Shown here: one piece after another, positions 22,362-34,895 of the stretch
Numbering within the stretch: the first letter of the stretch is position 1
Layout: each line of letters begins with the position of its first letter
Origin: Phragmites australis
Taxonomy: Eukaryota > Streptophyta > Magnoliopsida > Poales > Poaceae
NCBI RefSeq assembly: GCF_958298935.1
Contig: NC_084941.1
Location: forward strand, 17,954,001-18,018,000
Length of the DNA stretch: 64,000 bases
Direction of reading: 5' to 3'
Position numbers and translations under genes: made by a program
Notes under the pieces: model-generated
The model's database searches: none
The model's input: only the letters and a program-made list of their open reading frames with translations
What the model was told of the DNA's origin: nothing

Positions 22362-23200
22362 TGTTAGCGGTTAAAAATTGTTATTAGTGTAATCGTTTCC
22401 TTTTCATTAACATTGTCCCTGCTATTGTAATTGCTAGACTGGGTAAAAACCTCATGGTATATAAACAATGAAGAGAAATGGAAAATGGCATGCTGAATTT
22501 TTATGCCAATTAGTTCTTCTTGTAGCTTAAGTAATTAGCTTAGGGTTCGTTGTCCGATCTCATGGTTCCCTGTTTGCGGTTACCACTGAATTTCTTTTCC
22601 AATTCTTAAATTGATCCCCAGGATTTGACAAATTTGGTACCAGAGCTATGTTCTTCGGATTCGCTAGTAGGTTGATGGAATGGCTATGTTCCTTGGATTC
22701 GCTAGTAGGTTGATCCATTTCTAGCAAGGGTTGCTCGACAATTGTTTGTGTGTAAAATTCTGGAGCGAAATTAATCTGAACCTGTGGTGGTGACAATGTG
22801 GGAATAGATTCAGACAAGGATTGCACGACACATATTCGTGTGTAAAATTCTTTAATCGACCTCCAATCCAGACGGCGGTAGATCATCTGTGGTGAACTAA
22901 TTTTAGATGGAATTTCTTTGGAACCGATTCAACCAGATTTTTATAGAGATAATGCGCGTGGGATCAAAGGAGGGAAAGCAGACTGAGAGTTCAGAGATGG
23001 CAACTCTACGCCAAGATGTTGCAAATCTGAACAATCAGGGTGTGCAGGTTGCTGAATAAGCGCAGGAGATGCATGCACAAGTGAAGAAAATTGACACAAT
23101 GCATCTAGTTGAATAGCCAAATTTTCTAGCACCGTGTTGAGTAAATTTCTCATTTGCTACTGAAAATTCATCAATTCTCTTAGTATGCTAATGACATGTA
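22362..23200 (+). mobile_element. LTR element remnant: LTR, primer-binding site, leader
   Basis: A candidate LTR runs from TGTTAGCGGTTAAAAATTG (22362) to GATTTGACA (22630). TTTGGTACCAGAGCTATG follows; its TGGTACCAGAGC (22635-22646) differs by one base from the common methionine tRNA primer-binding site TGGTATCAGAGC. After it comes leader-like sequence to about 23200 with no intact gag. The other LTR is not found. A gypsy of Reina type is possible, but family placement is weak. Confidence 0.5.
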
Positions 23201-23751
23201 GATTATATATCCACATGTTATTTTTTGAATGGCTCCCTCTTGCCCTCGTACCCGTGCCCGCCCCTCACGGAACCCCGCATCCGGCACCACCTCCACCCTC
23301 GCTCTACTCCCTTCACACGTGCCCGCCACTACTACTTTTTGTTTCCTGCTGTGGAGTCTGCTAGTTGGACTCTAGTCTTTGGGGATGGCAGACGGCTCTG
23401 CCACGATGCCAGAGGATTGTGATCCCTCACCAGGTAAGAAGTTTCAAGTTGAAGTCCTGGCTCGTTATAAGTCCTCGGTACATCATTCCTCCTCTCTCAA
23501 TGATTGCTTCTTCATGCGTGCGTCTTCTATCGCTACATGTCTAGCTTTCGGAATCCTCTCTGAGTCTTGCTCAGCATTCAATTCTTAGGAGCGCCCTAGC
23601 TGGTTTCCATGCGACTTTTAAGTTGGATAGACACTTCCGCTTCTTAGTTGCCTCTAAGGCTATTGCTATATTCATCTGCTCGCGTAAAAGGATCACTATG
23701 AAGCATTTTGATCTTTATTTTCATCTTTAGAGAGATGACGATGCTAATAGG

Positions 23752-24852
23752 CACTACTACATAAAGTGGTTTCACTGTCAGCTCTAAAATAATCTTCACT
23801 GCCGGTTATGCAGCCAGTAGTGGGCAACGAAAAGTGAAGCCACTTTAGACCTAGGGACAGATAGTGATAGCCTTGCCCGAACTGATATTTTTTCCCTAAA
23901 AAAAGGAAAAAAAATTGGCCCGATCAGACACCTCCGCGTAAGCCACAAGTCACACGATTTTTCACACGAAATACGCTCGTGTACAGTTGTTAAGAATCAA
24001 ACCCAGGACCTACCCCTTTGCGCGAGGCTGCCTCACCACCATCCCACTATAGAGTGTTTGCTAATGGTAATAGGATATTTTTCATTTTGTTTCTCATTTA
24101 CTGAAACTTCAAATGATTATTTGGACATATAAATGATTTTGTCTGAAAGTTTTTAACTACAAAGTTGTAAATCTCATCGAGGGCTATAATTTTTATATAA
24201 AGTTTGTCTCCATACAACTTCGTATGAAAATATTATAGTTTTTTAAAAATAAGTTACCATTCATTATCATCGCTCTACTGACTAGTTCATCGCTCTACCG
24301 ACCACGTTCAAATACGAGGCACTTGACCACATTCATTGCTTTTGATATGAAATTTCAAATGATTATTATGATATCTAAATGACTTTAAATGAAAAAAAAA
24401 TCAACTATAGAGTTATAGATCTCGTCGAGTGCTACAATTTTCATGTAAAGTTTGTCTCCATTTGGTTTGGTATGAAAAAATTATGAATTTTTTAAGATAA
24501 ACTGTCATCCATTATCACTGTCGCGGATCAGCAATGATACATATTATCACTGACGTTGCATAACACGAACTGACAGCGATACTTGACGAACTTTCATTAC
24601 CGGCTCATGGCTAGAGCCGGTAGTGAATAGTCAGCCCATCATTATCAGTTCATAAGAAGGACCGACAGTGATAGTATCATTTCCAGTTCGTAATTAGAAC
24701 TGACAGTGATATTCAATTATAACTGTTGGTTCTTTTTGAATGGATTTTTAGTGTCGGTCCTTGATACAAACCGATAGTGATACTTCATCACAGTCAGCTC
24801 GTAAGTAACTGATAGTGATGGACCAGTATATAAGACCTATTCTGTAATAGTG
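23752..24852. mobile_element. Non-autonomous CACTA element, exact AGG target duplication
   Basis: Ends CACTACTACATAAAG and (complement of right end) CACTATTACAGAATAGG. The 3-bp flanks are identical: AGG at 23749-23751 and at 24853-24855. Subterminal CACTGTCGGTTCGT-type repeats are dense at 24530-24850. Two diverged direct copies of about 140 bp (from about 24108 and 24352), with AAAGTTGTAAATCTCATCGA and a similar copy, fill the middle. No ORF. Confidence 0.88.
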
Positions 24853-25044
24853 AGGTGTAAAGTATATGTCCTTTGGGAAGAAGAAGAAGCGAGACAATGG
24901 TCTCTAGTAGGGATGGCAACGGGTTGGGTCGGGTCCGAGCGAAGCAGATCCGTGCACGTGAAGGGTGACGGACAAATTTTCGTACCCATGCACGTGCCCA
25001 CCACATACCCGAAACCCACTGGGTCACTCGTGGGTACCAATGCC

Positions 25045-26067
25045 TAGGGCTGGAAATAAAGCTCGAGGCTTGTAAGCTAGCTTGGGCTCAGAAAGGCTCA
25101 GTTTAGCTCGGCTCAGCTTAGAGGCCAAACGAGTCGAGCCCAAGCCGCCTCCCCAGCTCGGTGTTAAACCGAGTCGAGCCCGAGCTAGCTCAAGAGCCGC
25201 TCCTTGGCTCGCTCGACCCAGCCTTCAATCCTTCACCCCACAGCTATCGTGCCAGAGCCCGCTACTCTACTCCCCCTCTCATGTGTGAAGAGAATATGTC
25301 CCATCGAAGCCTGCTAGACGACAAAAACAACACGTTGAGACACCGTCCGCAAGCTCGCTGCCTCTCAGCTCACCCGCCACCTCTCTGTCACCATCGCCGC
25401 TCACCCTCCACCTCTCCCTCACCGCCGCCGCTCTCCCACTGCATCTCCGCCCTGTGCCTGCTGCATCTTCGCTGGGTGCCCGTGTGTCGCCTCTTCGCCC
25501 ATCATCGAGCTCGCAAGATTGAGATAAGAAAGGGAAATTGAGATTAAGGGAGGAAGAGAGGTGGCCGACAATGAGCTAGGTGATGGCGGCAGCGACGAGC
25601 AGCAGTGGGAGGTGCAGCGCAAGATGGTGAACACGGTGAAGGGGTCCTCAGCGGACAGGCTCGGGAGAAAAGGTGCAGGCAGCGAGCAGCTTGGCACAGC
25701 GGTGCTCGACCGGCTAAGAGAGACACGCCGAGCTCAAATCCATCGGTGAACTCAACGGGATGCGAAGGGAACAGCTCTGGGATGCCTCGTGCAGCTCTTC
25801 TCTGGGACCTCGGGGCTCTATTGGGGTGGATTTGCATTCAGTGGCGTCGGATTTGGCCGGTAGCGGCATGCTGCGCTGCTGAGTTATGTGCTCTGGTTTG
25901 CTCGAGGAAGAGAGTGAGGGAGCGAGAGAGAGCACTGGCCGGCATATGGACTTGGCTCGCGAGTTTGCCAACCCAGCTCGAGCCACCACCGAGCTCGAGC
26001 TAAGCTAGAATTTTAGCTCGATAACTTGAATGAGCCGAGCTCACTCGGCTCGGCTCGTCCACCCCTA
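25045..26067. mobile_element. Nested non-autonomous hAT element, exact 8-bp target duplication
   Basis: Ends TAGGGCTGGAAATAAAGCTC and (complement of right end) TAGGGGTGGACGAGCCGAGC. The flanks CCAATGCC are identical at 25037-25044 and 26068-26075. Both subterminal regions are rich in GAGCTCGGCTCGAG-type repeats, which fold back on each other. The overlapping open frames at 25161-26003 on both strands are low-complexity and are not called. Confidence 0.88.
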
Positions 26068-26236
26068 CCAATGCCCGTCCCGAGGGAGAGGCGCGGGTGG
26101 ATGGATGGATCTGCGGTGTGCCCGTGCTGTGGATGGATCTACGGCGACGGCGGTGGCTGGCTAGGAGCCCGAACGTCGATGGCGGTTGGCTAGAGGAGGG
26201 AAGCAGGTAGGCGGTGACGGCAGGGTGTGGGTGAGC

Positions 26237-29200
26237 AATAACACCCTAAATTTTCAATTTTCTCAATAGATTATTGCTATAATTAAATAGGAGTTGCAAA
26301 TTTTTGTTCAAATTGGAATAAATTAATTTCTAAATTTAAATTGACATAGGCTATATTTAGGTTTGATGCATTTATGCTGCAGTAGTTGCAATAGTTTTTT
26401 ATGTGTGAAAAATGTTTGGAAAAGTTCGCTAGAAGAGGCTCGTTTAAAACCTCTTTTGAAAATGGTTCAAAAATAAAATTAAAAGAAATTTCCTAAAGCT
26501 TTCCAGGCCAAATCCCTTCTCAATCCGGCCCAAACACCCTTCCTCTTTTCTTTACACTTTCAGGCCAACTCCCTCCTCTCTCCCCCGTGTGGGCCAAGCC
26601 CATTACGGCCTCTGCTCTCCCACCTCCCTCTCTCTCGGGCCGAGCCTAGCTGAGCCGGCCTCTTTCCGTTCCCGAGCCGGTCTCCCCTCCCACCCTCTCT
26701 CTTCCAATGGGCCTGGCTCAAGCCCAGCTGAGCCATGCCGAGCCGCCAATCCACCTCGCCTAAGCCCAGCTCCCTTCCTTCTACCTCTCGCCTAGCTCGA
26801 TCCCCTTCACCGGCTGCCCGCTGTGATTACTGCACCTCCCCGCGCCCTCTCCTCTCCCCAAAACGGCCGGAATCCTGGCCATAACTCTCAATCAAGTGCC
26901 CCCACCCGTTCCCCCTTCTTTATCTCTCTCTAATGCCGATTCAAAGTGGAAACGTCCGGCCTTTAAGGCCATTAACGTCACCAATTTCCTCTCCACTCAC
27001 TGGCCGCTCCACTCGCCTTCTCACCTTTTTAAGCCACCCATCACCTTCTCGGCAAGTTTCCGCACCCTTTCCACCCTCTCATGCCCCTTCTCTCGCTCGG
27101 TTTCACCGTCGGCCCCGTCGTCTCCTTTAACTCGGGTGAGTTGCTCCGTTGCATTATTTCACCACCACCGAGATTCCATTGACAGAGTCAACCCTCTCTT
27201 CTTGTGCGTAGGTGCTCGGGGACCCCTTTTGTGTCGGACCTCGGCCTCTCTTCGCCGCTGGACACCACCCGAACCGAGCTCGAGTTCCACCGGCCGTCTC
27301 TCAGTATCACCGACCCTCCACCATCCCTCTCTCACGTCCAGGACCCCGCGATGAGACTCCACGTGTCTCCCTCTCTCTTTTGCACATCTTCCTGTCATCA
27401 ATGGAGCTTGAACGTGCGTTTTCGCGTGACTCCGGCGATGCTCTGGCCATGCACTGTTGTCAGCTGGCCACCCTCCCTATGCAGCGCCACCTGGCCAAGT
27501 TCAAAACTCCCAATCTATCTCCGACAATCCAATTCTTCATGAGCAGTTATGATTAGAGCCAGAGCATACCCCCTTCATTTCGGTCCACCATGGACCATGG
27601 ACCGGCCCTCAGGTCGTGGTCCATGGTTCCACGGACCTCTTCCTTGAGTTTTCCAATGCAAAAATAATTCCTTTATTGCTTTATGATGTCAGCAGGTGCA
27701 GTAAAAAGGATTGCTTATATCTTTTTGCTCGTACCTCCGATTTGAGTGATTTTCACGCTCAAATTCTTGTAGCGACATGTAAAATATTTTTATAGGGTTT
27801 TTTCTGAGTTTTATTACTGTTTGGTGTACTGTTATTAGTAGCTCCTTTGTGTGTGCTTTTCCGGTGTGCCGATTAGAAGGTGAGCAGTTTGTGAACCTGC
27901 AAGATCAAGCTTTTGAAGACTTCGAGCAACCCTAAGCTAAAGGAAAGTGTCCTTGAACATCTTGCTCATATATTAGGATGTATATGTTAGCTGTTTATCC
28001 TTCATTGCATGATTGTCTAAATTGGAAACCTATGTTAGGGTTTACTAACTTTTGTATGATTATCCTTATCGTCGTTGATGAGTCATGGGTTATAAAGGGT
28101 AGATATGCTAGGCGCTGTCATGGTTGGGTAATCAGTACAACTTGACTAATATTTATGCAACAAGAATCGGGTATGGTAATCTTGTAGCAACATGGTATAG
28201 GGATCCTAACTAGATGTTTGGTTTGAGGTGGTGCTATACATCAAGTTTTTTGTTGTTCCTATGTGAGATCCTAAGGACCGGTTCTTGAAGCCTGTAACTA
28301 AGTTAAACCGCAACCATCCACGGGGCCTATATGGTTGTGGCCTGACCAATTAATTAGCCACCCCTCCGGTTCTATGAGTACCATTGGATGGTTGAGTGAC
28401 ACAAGAGGGGGCTTCTGCAGCGATGTAATGGTCTGTTAGCGATGAAACTTTAGTGGATGTTTGTAGGTCAGTGGGAGCTTTGTAAAGGTCTTGTAGTGAT
28501 CTCTTAGCGCACACCTTAGAAGTGTGTAAATTTTTGGCCAACACGGTAACATGGAGACTATCACCTTGTAATACGGGTGCTAAAATCACGATCCGGGGGG
28601 AAAGATGGGCAAACTCTGCAGAGTATCAAATTGATCGATCAGTCGTGCTCACGGTCAAGAGCGGTTTGGACTTCTTCTTGATTAGTTGGGATCAGGGTTT
28701 TGGTATGGATGATCGGTAGCTAGGTAATGGGATTACCTAGTGAGTTTTAGTAGCTGGATATGGAATATCTGGTGAGTTTGGTAGTCAGATGGGATCCAAT
28801 GAGCTGTTCTAAACTGGAAACCACGACAGAATATTTCAAAGAACCGCAATTTCTTGGGTCTAGCAGGATATTACTGTCAGTTCATAGAAGGTTTCTCCAA
28901 GATAGTAAAGCCAACGACAGAACTGCTAGAGAAAGGAGCAGAGTTCAAGTAGATAGTCGCTCGAGAAGCCAGTTTTAATGAGTTGAAGAAAAGATTAGCC
29001 TCGACTCCAGTGCTAATCATCCCAGATACTCAAAAGCCATTCTCTATGTATTTTGATGCATCTTGTCAAGGGTTAGGATGTGTGCTCATGCAAGAAGATC
29101 ATGTGGTAGCATATGCATCCAGACAGTTAAGGAAACATGAGGAGAACTACCAGACACATAACTTGGAAATTAGCCGGAGTAGTGCATGTTCTCAAGATTT

Positions 29201-30475
29201 GGAGACACTACCTGATAGGTCAAAGGTGTGAGATCTATTCATATCATAAGAGTTTGAAGTATATCTTCACTCAACCAGATCTTAATCTCAGACAACATAG
29301 ATGGTTAGAACTTATTAAGGACTACAACTTGGGAATCAACTACCACCCAGAAAAGTCAAATGTAGTAGCTGATGCTTTAAGCAGGAAATATCAGGTCAAT
29401 GCTAAAACTCTCCAAGAGATGAGTCCCGAACTATGCAAGGAATTTGAGAAGTTGAATTTGGGAATAGTGTGTAACACCGAAATAGTTGCAATGGAATTAG
29501 ACTCAACACTTAAACAAGATATAATGAAGGGTCAGCTTGAGGATGAAAAGATTTTAGAAATCAAGCAGCTTATCAAAATTGGCAAAGCCCCAAATTTAAC
29601 TGAAGATGAGCAAGGTACAGTGTGGTACAAGCATATAATTTGTGTTCCGGACGTGAAGGCTATTTGGGATACAATTATAAGGGAAGCTCATGATTCAATA
29701 TATTCCATTCACCCAGGGAGTACCAAGATGTATCAAGATCTTAAAGATCAATATTGGTGGTATGGAATAAAACACGCATTAGCAGAATATGTGGCTTTGT
29801 ATGATATCTGTTAGCGAGTGAAAGCCGAGCATCAGAGACCAGCAAGACTATTACAACCTTTGAAAGTACTTGAATGAAAGTGGGAAAAAATTAGCATGGA
29901 TTTCATAGTGGACCTATCTCGAACACAGTCATGATATGATGTCATATGGGTCATAGTCGATCGGTTGACAAAAGTCGCCCACTTCTTTCCTGTCAAGGAA
30001 ACCTATAAAGGTATAAAACTAGCTCAGTTGTATATGCCCAGGATTGCGTGTCTACATGAAGTACCCAATATAATTGTATCCGACCGTGGTAGCCAGTTTA
30101 CCTTATGATTCTGGCAACGCTTATATGAGTTTAAGGATACAAGGTTGAATTTCAACTCAGCATATCATCCGCAAACTGATGGCCGGACGAAAAGGGTAAA
30201 TCAAATTCTTGAAGGCATGTTGAGAGCATGTGCTTTGAAGAATAGTAAAAGTTGGGACAAGAATTTATCGTATACCAAGTTCTTGTACAACAATAGTTAT
30301 CAAGCTAGTCTTAAGATGTCTCTTTTTGAAGCTTTGTGTAGAAGGAGTATAAAACCCCTTTGTTATGGAGCCAGACCGGGGAAAGCCAAGTATTCGGTCT
30401 AGAAGTCCTAAGAGAAACAGAAAGACAAGTACAAGAGATCAAGGATAATCTAAAAACTGCTCAGTTAAGACAACC
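26237..30475 (+). mobile_element. Decayed Ty3/gypsy (Tekay/Del-like) element within hAT
   Basis: The left boundary reads AATAACACCCTAAATTTTC, an altered form of the TGTAACACCC start common to Tekay-like LTRs. LTR-like sequence continues to about 28760, and broken pol sequence then starts abruptly in late RT. Primer site, gag, protease and most of RT are missing. The right end stops inside the integrase C-terminal region at about 30475, where hAT sequence resumes. Both an internal deletion and a 3' truncation are therefore present. Long frames at 26896-27556 lie in the LTR and look non-coding. Confidence 0.68.
28790..30475 (+). pseudogene. gypsy pol remnant: late RT, RNase H, integrase
   Basis: The order is late RT ([18 protein letters not shown], about 28850-28900), RNase H ([19 protein letters not shown] from about 29040, with [19 protein letters not shown]), the RNase H end ([29 protein letters not shown] near 29380), an integrase zinc-binding part (about 29700-29820) and the integrase core (WVIVDRLTKVAHFFPV near 29950; VSDRGSQF near 30080; NSAYHPQTDGRTKRVNQ near 30155-30205). 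Two catalytic acidic positions of the DDE core (D of VDRLTK and D of SDRG) are recognisable. In-frame stops and a frameshift near 29160 make it non-functional. Clearly Ty3/gypsy, chromovirus-like. Confidence 0.85.
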
Positions 30476-32448
30476 GTAGGTGGCTAGCAACGACTACCAT
30501 GGGTGGGCGGCAGCGGCCAACTGGGGAAGGGGCACAGGCGGGCCACAAGCAGCTGGGGAGGGGCGCAGGCGGGCTGCAGCTTGGTGGCGGCAGAAGGCTG
30601 GGTGAGGGGTGTGGATTGGCGGTGGCAGTCGATTCGGTCAAGGTGGGGATGAGGGTAGGAGACTAGGGGTGGGGGCTGATCGACTCGGTGGGTAGGGGAC
30701 TAGGGTGGGGGTTGGGCCGTTGGGGTGGAATGGGCTAGGCTGGGATTAACCTTTAGATAGTGGACTAGGTTAACAGTGCATATCGGGTATGCCTGTGGGT
30801 ATCCACGGGCAGAATATAAAACCCGTACCTGACTCGAAGATTAGCGGATACCTGACCCATGATGCCTGTGAGCAAAAAATCATACCTATACCCATGCTCG
30901 TCGGGCGTGATACCTGCGCGTATCCAAACCTATGGGTAAAATTACCATCCCTAGTCTCCACTGTCTACCAGAAACTCAAAAGTCAGAAAATCTCATTTGC
31001 CCCCAAGGTCGTCCAATCCTCGCCAAGAAGGAAATCTTCTCTATTTCATGTTCCTCAATCGATCATGATTAGGAGTTTCCTATGCCCTTTGCCTTCGGAT
31101 GCTCCTCCTATCGGCCTTCATACCACGTAGCACTTCTAAGATCTCTCTTAATGCTTTAACATAGCTGGTTTTTTAATATTAATTAAGTCTTCACGTAAGT
31201 AAAAAACTGTTGTGGCAAGCTATTTAAAGAGAAGAGAAATAGAGCTTGTTTCTTATAGAAAAACTAACTTTTTAGTAATCCTAAATGATTATAAGACAAT
31301 AAATTGTTTTAAAAGACCTAAGAAATAAATAATACATATGTATACATTGAAAACTTATTTCTTAACCTCAATTTCTTACCCTCTCTCCTCTAAAATATTA
31401 CCTAAAAACATAACATTGGCAGTGGTCTAATAGAGCCTTATTGCCAACCAAATTAGTTTCCTCTTGTCTCAAAAAGGCTCTTAGCACCCGTTTACCTGGG
31501 TTGTCTTCCAACCATAGGGGTGGGACCTCGCCTTCGCGGCCAGAGGGGTCCCCCAGTTAGGCTAAGAGCCATCTCATTGGTCAACTACACAAGTAAAAAT
31601 TTTGGTCTCGCTTGGGACCAGATTTCCTCGCGCCCGTTGGCTCCTTCCGCATGAGGGGTGCAAAGCCCGGGGAAGAGGGTCCTCTTCTAGCCCTGTAGGT
31701 CTATGATGAGGCACGCTAGAGTAGAGGAGAAATCGAGGGGATATTAACCAACCAGTCTGGACGTGTGGCTTTGCAAATCTCCAAAAGTTATCCTAGACTT
31801 TTTTTTTTGACATCCCTCTACTGGATACAGCTGTAGTGCCTGTTTATGAAGTTACTTAAACTTGATTGCACATGCTTCAGATGCTTAAACCCGGGTCATA
31901 TGATAAAAGACTGGATGAATATGCTCAGATGCAAATGTTGTTTCAATTATGGTCATAAGAGCTTCCAATGCCTCCACCAAACAAATGCCTCATAGGAAAG
32001 GGAAAAAATCAGTTCATTTGGAAGCAAAAATCGTTCTCCCAGGCGAAGCTTGTGGATCCACCTCTCCTTGGACAAAACCACCATCTCTATGACATTTGTT
32101 CGTGCACCCGATCATGCTAATGCCAAATGAACTGATATGAGGGTGGTAAAAAGTGTATAAGTTATTAATTTTATAGTAGAAGAGTACATCAACCCGCTAA
32201 AATATTACAGACGATTTATTTGTCATGGTTATTCGTGATTTGAGGGTTGGATATTTTGAAATTCTTTCCGATAGCATCCGGGGGCTTAAGTTTCTATTCG
32301 TTGCAATTGATACCTTATGCACATATATTGCCATATTGAGTAGTAGCTTTCATATATTTATATTCATTGCTATTTGCAAATCAGATGTATTTTTCCTTGG
32401 AACATATGCAGGTTCCTTGATACCTTGAAATTCAACTTCTATTTTTCT

Positions 32449-32703
32449 GTGAAGTCCACCTTGATGCTGGTCACTTAGATCCTGTGGAATGAGCGAAACA
32501 CGTGCATCTTCAGTACAAGGCTTCAACCTCGGTCGCAACGTATGTCAAGATTAAAGAAGAGTTTAGGCTATGGGCTATGGATGATGCGAAACATCTAGCG
32601 TAGGTTATACAGTTTGCCTCTTTCTATATAAACCTTGGCCGGTCTTGACTTCTCTTACTTATTTAATAAAATAAACAGATCTCCTACCTGTTCGTTTAAA
32701 AAA
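32449..32703 (+). mobile_element. 5'-truncated LINE insertion, exact 15-bp target duplication
   Basis: AACTTCTATTTTTCT occurs at 32434-32448 and again at 32704-32718. The 255-bp insert encodes the extreme C-terminus typical of grass LINE RT proteins (ILWNERNTCIF, then in another frame IKEEFRLWAMDDAKHLA). A short 3' untranslated region with AATAAAATAAA and a terminal A run follow. It is a textbook target-primed reverse transcription product. Confidence 0.85.
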
Positions 32704-32868
32704 AACTTCTATTTTTCTTGCATGCCAGGATACGTCTCATCTGAAAGTGCTTTGACATGACTTGATTAGGAGCATGAACTGTCAGCTTGTGGCGTTAGGG
32801 AGGAGAGGATATATCGTCATGGTTAGGTTGTCATGCTTGTATCATCATGGAACGTCCTGTATCGTTAT

Positions 32869-33093
32869 CAGGGTTTGAAAATCATCGGTAACTGCTTGGT
32901 TGCTGCGGTTACCGACCGATTCGGTCCACACCGTATACATAAGTCGATCCATTTTTTATCAAACTTAAATTCAAAAGTTCAAAAATTTGATGAAATTAGT
33001 CCAATTTTCACCAAATTACTGTGCGGTTACCGCGGTTACCACGGTTACCACCGGCGGGTGGTTTTCGGTGGTCAAACGTATTTGTGAACCTTG
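32869..33093. mobile_element. 225-bp MITE, copy 1 (hAT-like)
   Basis: It begins CAGGGTTTGAAAATC and ends TTTGTGAACCTTG, giving short inverted repeats (CAGGGTT / CAAGGTT). Flanks ATCGTTAT (32861-32868) and ATCGTCAT (33094-33101) match at 7 of 8. The interior carries repeated GGTTACCG-type motifs near both ends. It is the same length as, and clearly related to, the copy at 47344-47568. No gene is visible at 33102-33370. Confidence 0.82.
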
Positions 33094-34031
33094 ATCGTCA
33101 TCCAATAGAATTTTCTTTGTGTTGTCATCTTGATTAAGTCTGGTTTCCTCATGGTTAAGTTGCAACTTGAATCTGCAACTTGTCATGGAACTTGATTTCT
33201 TCAGGGTTAGGTGTGGTAAATCTGCAGCGTTGCTGTTCACTGGAGCCTGGCTGTGCTTATTTGGATGACATGTTCTGCCATGCTTCTAGCATCACACAAA
33301 AAATGTAGTTGTAATCTGTTATGAATTTAGGATGTGTATTTGATATCCTGAAGTGTGATCTTATCTAATGGTTGTTGTAGCATCTAGGTCTCTAAGTAAA
33401 TGGTAAGTGTTTGGTGATTAATGACAACTATATCATTGTGACTAATGCGTATATTTTGAATGAATTCAAATTCTTTAATTCACAATGATTGAATGATTTT
33501 TCTTGGTCCCTCATAAAATTCTATTGATCGATCAAACGACTTCTGCGTCAAGATTAAAGATCTTCTAATTCTAAGTATCAAAAGGTGATGAAGGACACTT
33601 AGAGTAGATATTGGTCTCTTTTTTATCTTTTGACCGTACTATAAAGGGGGGCTAATTGTTGTAGCTTAACCTAGTTGAGTCTAGACATAGTTGGATGCAC
33701 ACTTGCAAAAATCTAGCACTAGGTAGCTCAACGAAATCCATGGGTGAGAAGTTGAGAAGTTAGAACACAAAATTGATTGAATTGGACGAGTTCCAGGAAA
33801 TTTGTTCTCACCGGATTGTCCGGTGTAAGAAGGATTTTACTCACCAGACTATTTGTCTTTCTTGTGAAGACTTCAACTGAACTCACCAGATTGCCCGGTG
33901 ATGGAAGGATTTATGCACCGGAGCATTTAACTGAAGAGTCATTTTTTTAGAGAAATTTGAAGTTATATGCACCGGATTGTTCGGTGATCTGAAGGATTCA
34001 TACACCGGACCATTTAACAGAAGCTTGATTT

Positions 34032-34846
34032 TGGGGGTCATTGTTAAGGACCCCCAACGACCCCTTGGCTTAACCAGCCCGGCCTCCCGAAGGCTTAGCC
34101 TCCCAAAGCCTGGCCTCCCGAAGCTCGCCCCCCCCCCCCCCCGAAACCTCGGTCTCCCGAAGTCTCGGCCTCTCAAAGCCCCGGTCTTCCGGAGCCTTGC
34201 CTCCCGAAGCCTTCACCTCCCGGAGCCATGCCTCCCGAGCCCCCCGTCTCCCGCTGCTTGGGCCGGCTTCCCAGAGGCTACAGGGTGAGTCATCAGGCCT
34301 TAGGAAAGATCTATCAGAAGGGGAGCACCGGTCATACTTTGCCTGCAAGGAGGTGACCGGCATTAAATGCCTAGGCTGGTGGATGCCGCTCTGACACCCC
34401 GGCGTAATGGAGGCTATCCTGACACCCCTGACAATGCAGCGCCGGGCCGCAGTTGGTGACCGGCTCACCCCTCAGGGTGCAGGCACCATGATGGTTACTA
34501 CGGTAGATATTTATCTCCCGTGTAGGGTAGAAAGTAGTTATCTGGGATAATGCCCAGTAATTCAGTCAGATCCCAGATATTTGTACATTATGATAACTTG
34601 TACGCCAAGCTATGCACGGCCCTATAAATAGGAGCCCTGGTCACCTGGGCAAGGGACGGAAGAAAAACACAGAGGTGATAAAACACCAAGTCACGCTGTG
34701 ATACTCCCCGCAGATCGATCCATTTTTTCTACCATCAATACATTTGTGGTGTTCCTTCCTCTTAAACGTCGTCTCCAAGCTTGAGTCTCCTCTTTAGAAG
34801 AAACTCTCGATGTACTTGCTGGGCAAGACGAACTCTTGCTCCAACA
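34032..34846 (+). repeat. 5' LTR of the Tat element
   Basis: 815 bp, from TGGGGGTCATTGTTAAGG to CTTGCTCCAACA. TATA-like TATAAATA at 34623-34630 would drive the genomic RNA. A C tract lies near 34129-34142. The primer-binding stretch follows at 34847 (GTCGTCCGTGG... TTTTGAAC) and I could not assign its tRNA. It keeps a segment (about 34252-34384) that the 3' LTR lacks. Confidence 0.86.
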
Positions 34847-34895
34847 GCGCGTCGTCCGTGGAGATTTTGAACGCAGAAGTGCTAAGAGAGGTCAG

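Larger units (their letters stand above)
24908..30953. mobile_element. hAT-type element hosting two nested insertions
   Basis: The left end TAGGGATGGCAACGGG and the right end (TTACCATCCCTA, complement TAGGGATGGTAA) form hAT-like inverted repeats. The 8-bp flanks are GTCTCTAG (24900-24907) and GTCTCCAC (30954-30961), matching at 6 of 8. The element's own sequence is 24908-25044, 26068 to about 26236 and about 30476-30953. It is rich in GGGTAYCC-like telobox-free repeats of the type often seen in Gs-containing plant hATs. No transposase remains. Confidence 0.68.
23231..32120 (+). pseudogene. LINE-like ORF1, split by CACTA and hAT insertions
   Basis: Host pieces are 23231-23748, 24856-24907 and 30954 to about 32120. 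A Pro/Ser/Arg-rich N-terminus starts at an ATG near 23231. The next recognisable segment (23590-23735) contains FRFLVASKAIAIFI, resembling the first domain of plant LINE ORF1 proteins. After the CACTA insert, the reading LWEEEEARQWSLV fits the acidic helix that follows that domain, and translation resumes after the hAT insert as STVYQKLKSQKISFAPK. A zinc-knuckle-like CCFNYGHKSFQC lies near 31930. The protein would bind the element's RNA. Stops and frame changes are frequent, and no endonuclease or RT domain follows. The 31120-31880 part is AT-rich with no gene. The family call is moderate; the continuity of the three pieces is supported by both target duplications. Confidence 0.52.

Noticed and set aside
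25161..26003. Several 90-132-codon frames on both strands
   Set aside because: They lie in the fold-back, low-complexity nested hAT element.
26896..27556. 152-codon and 114-codon plus frames
   Set aside because: Located in the Tekay-like LTR; low complexity and no known domain.
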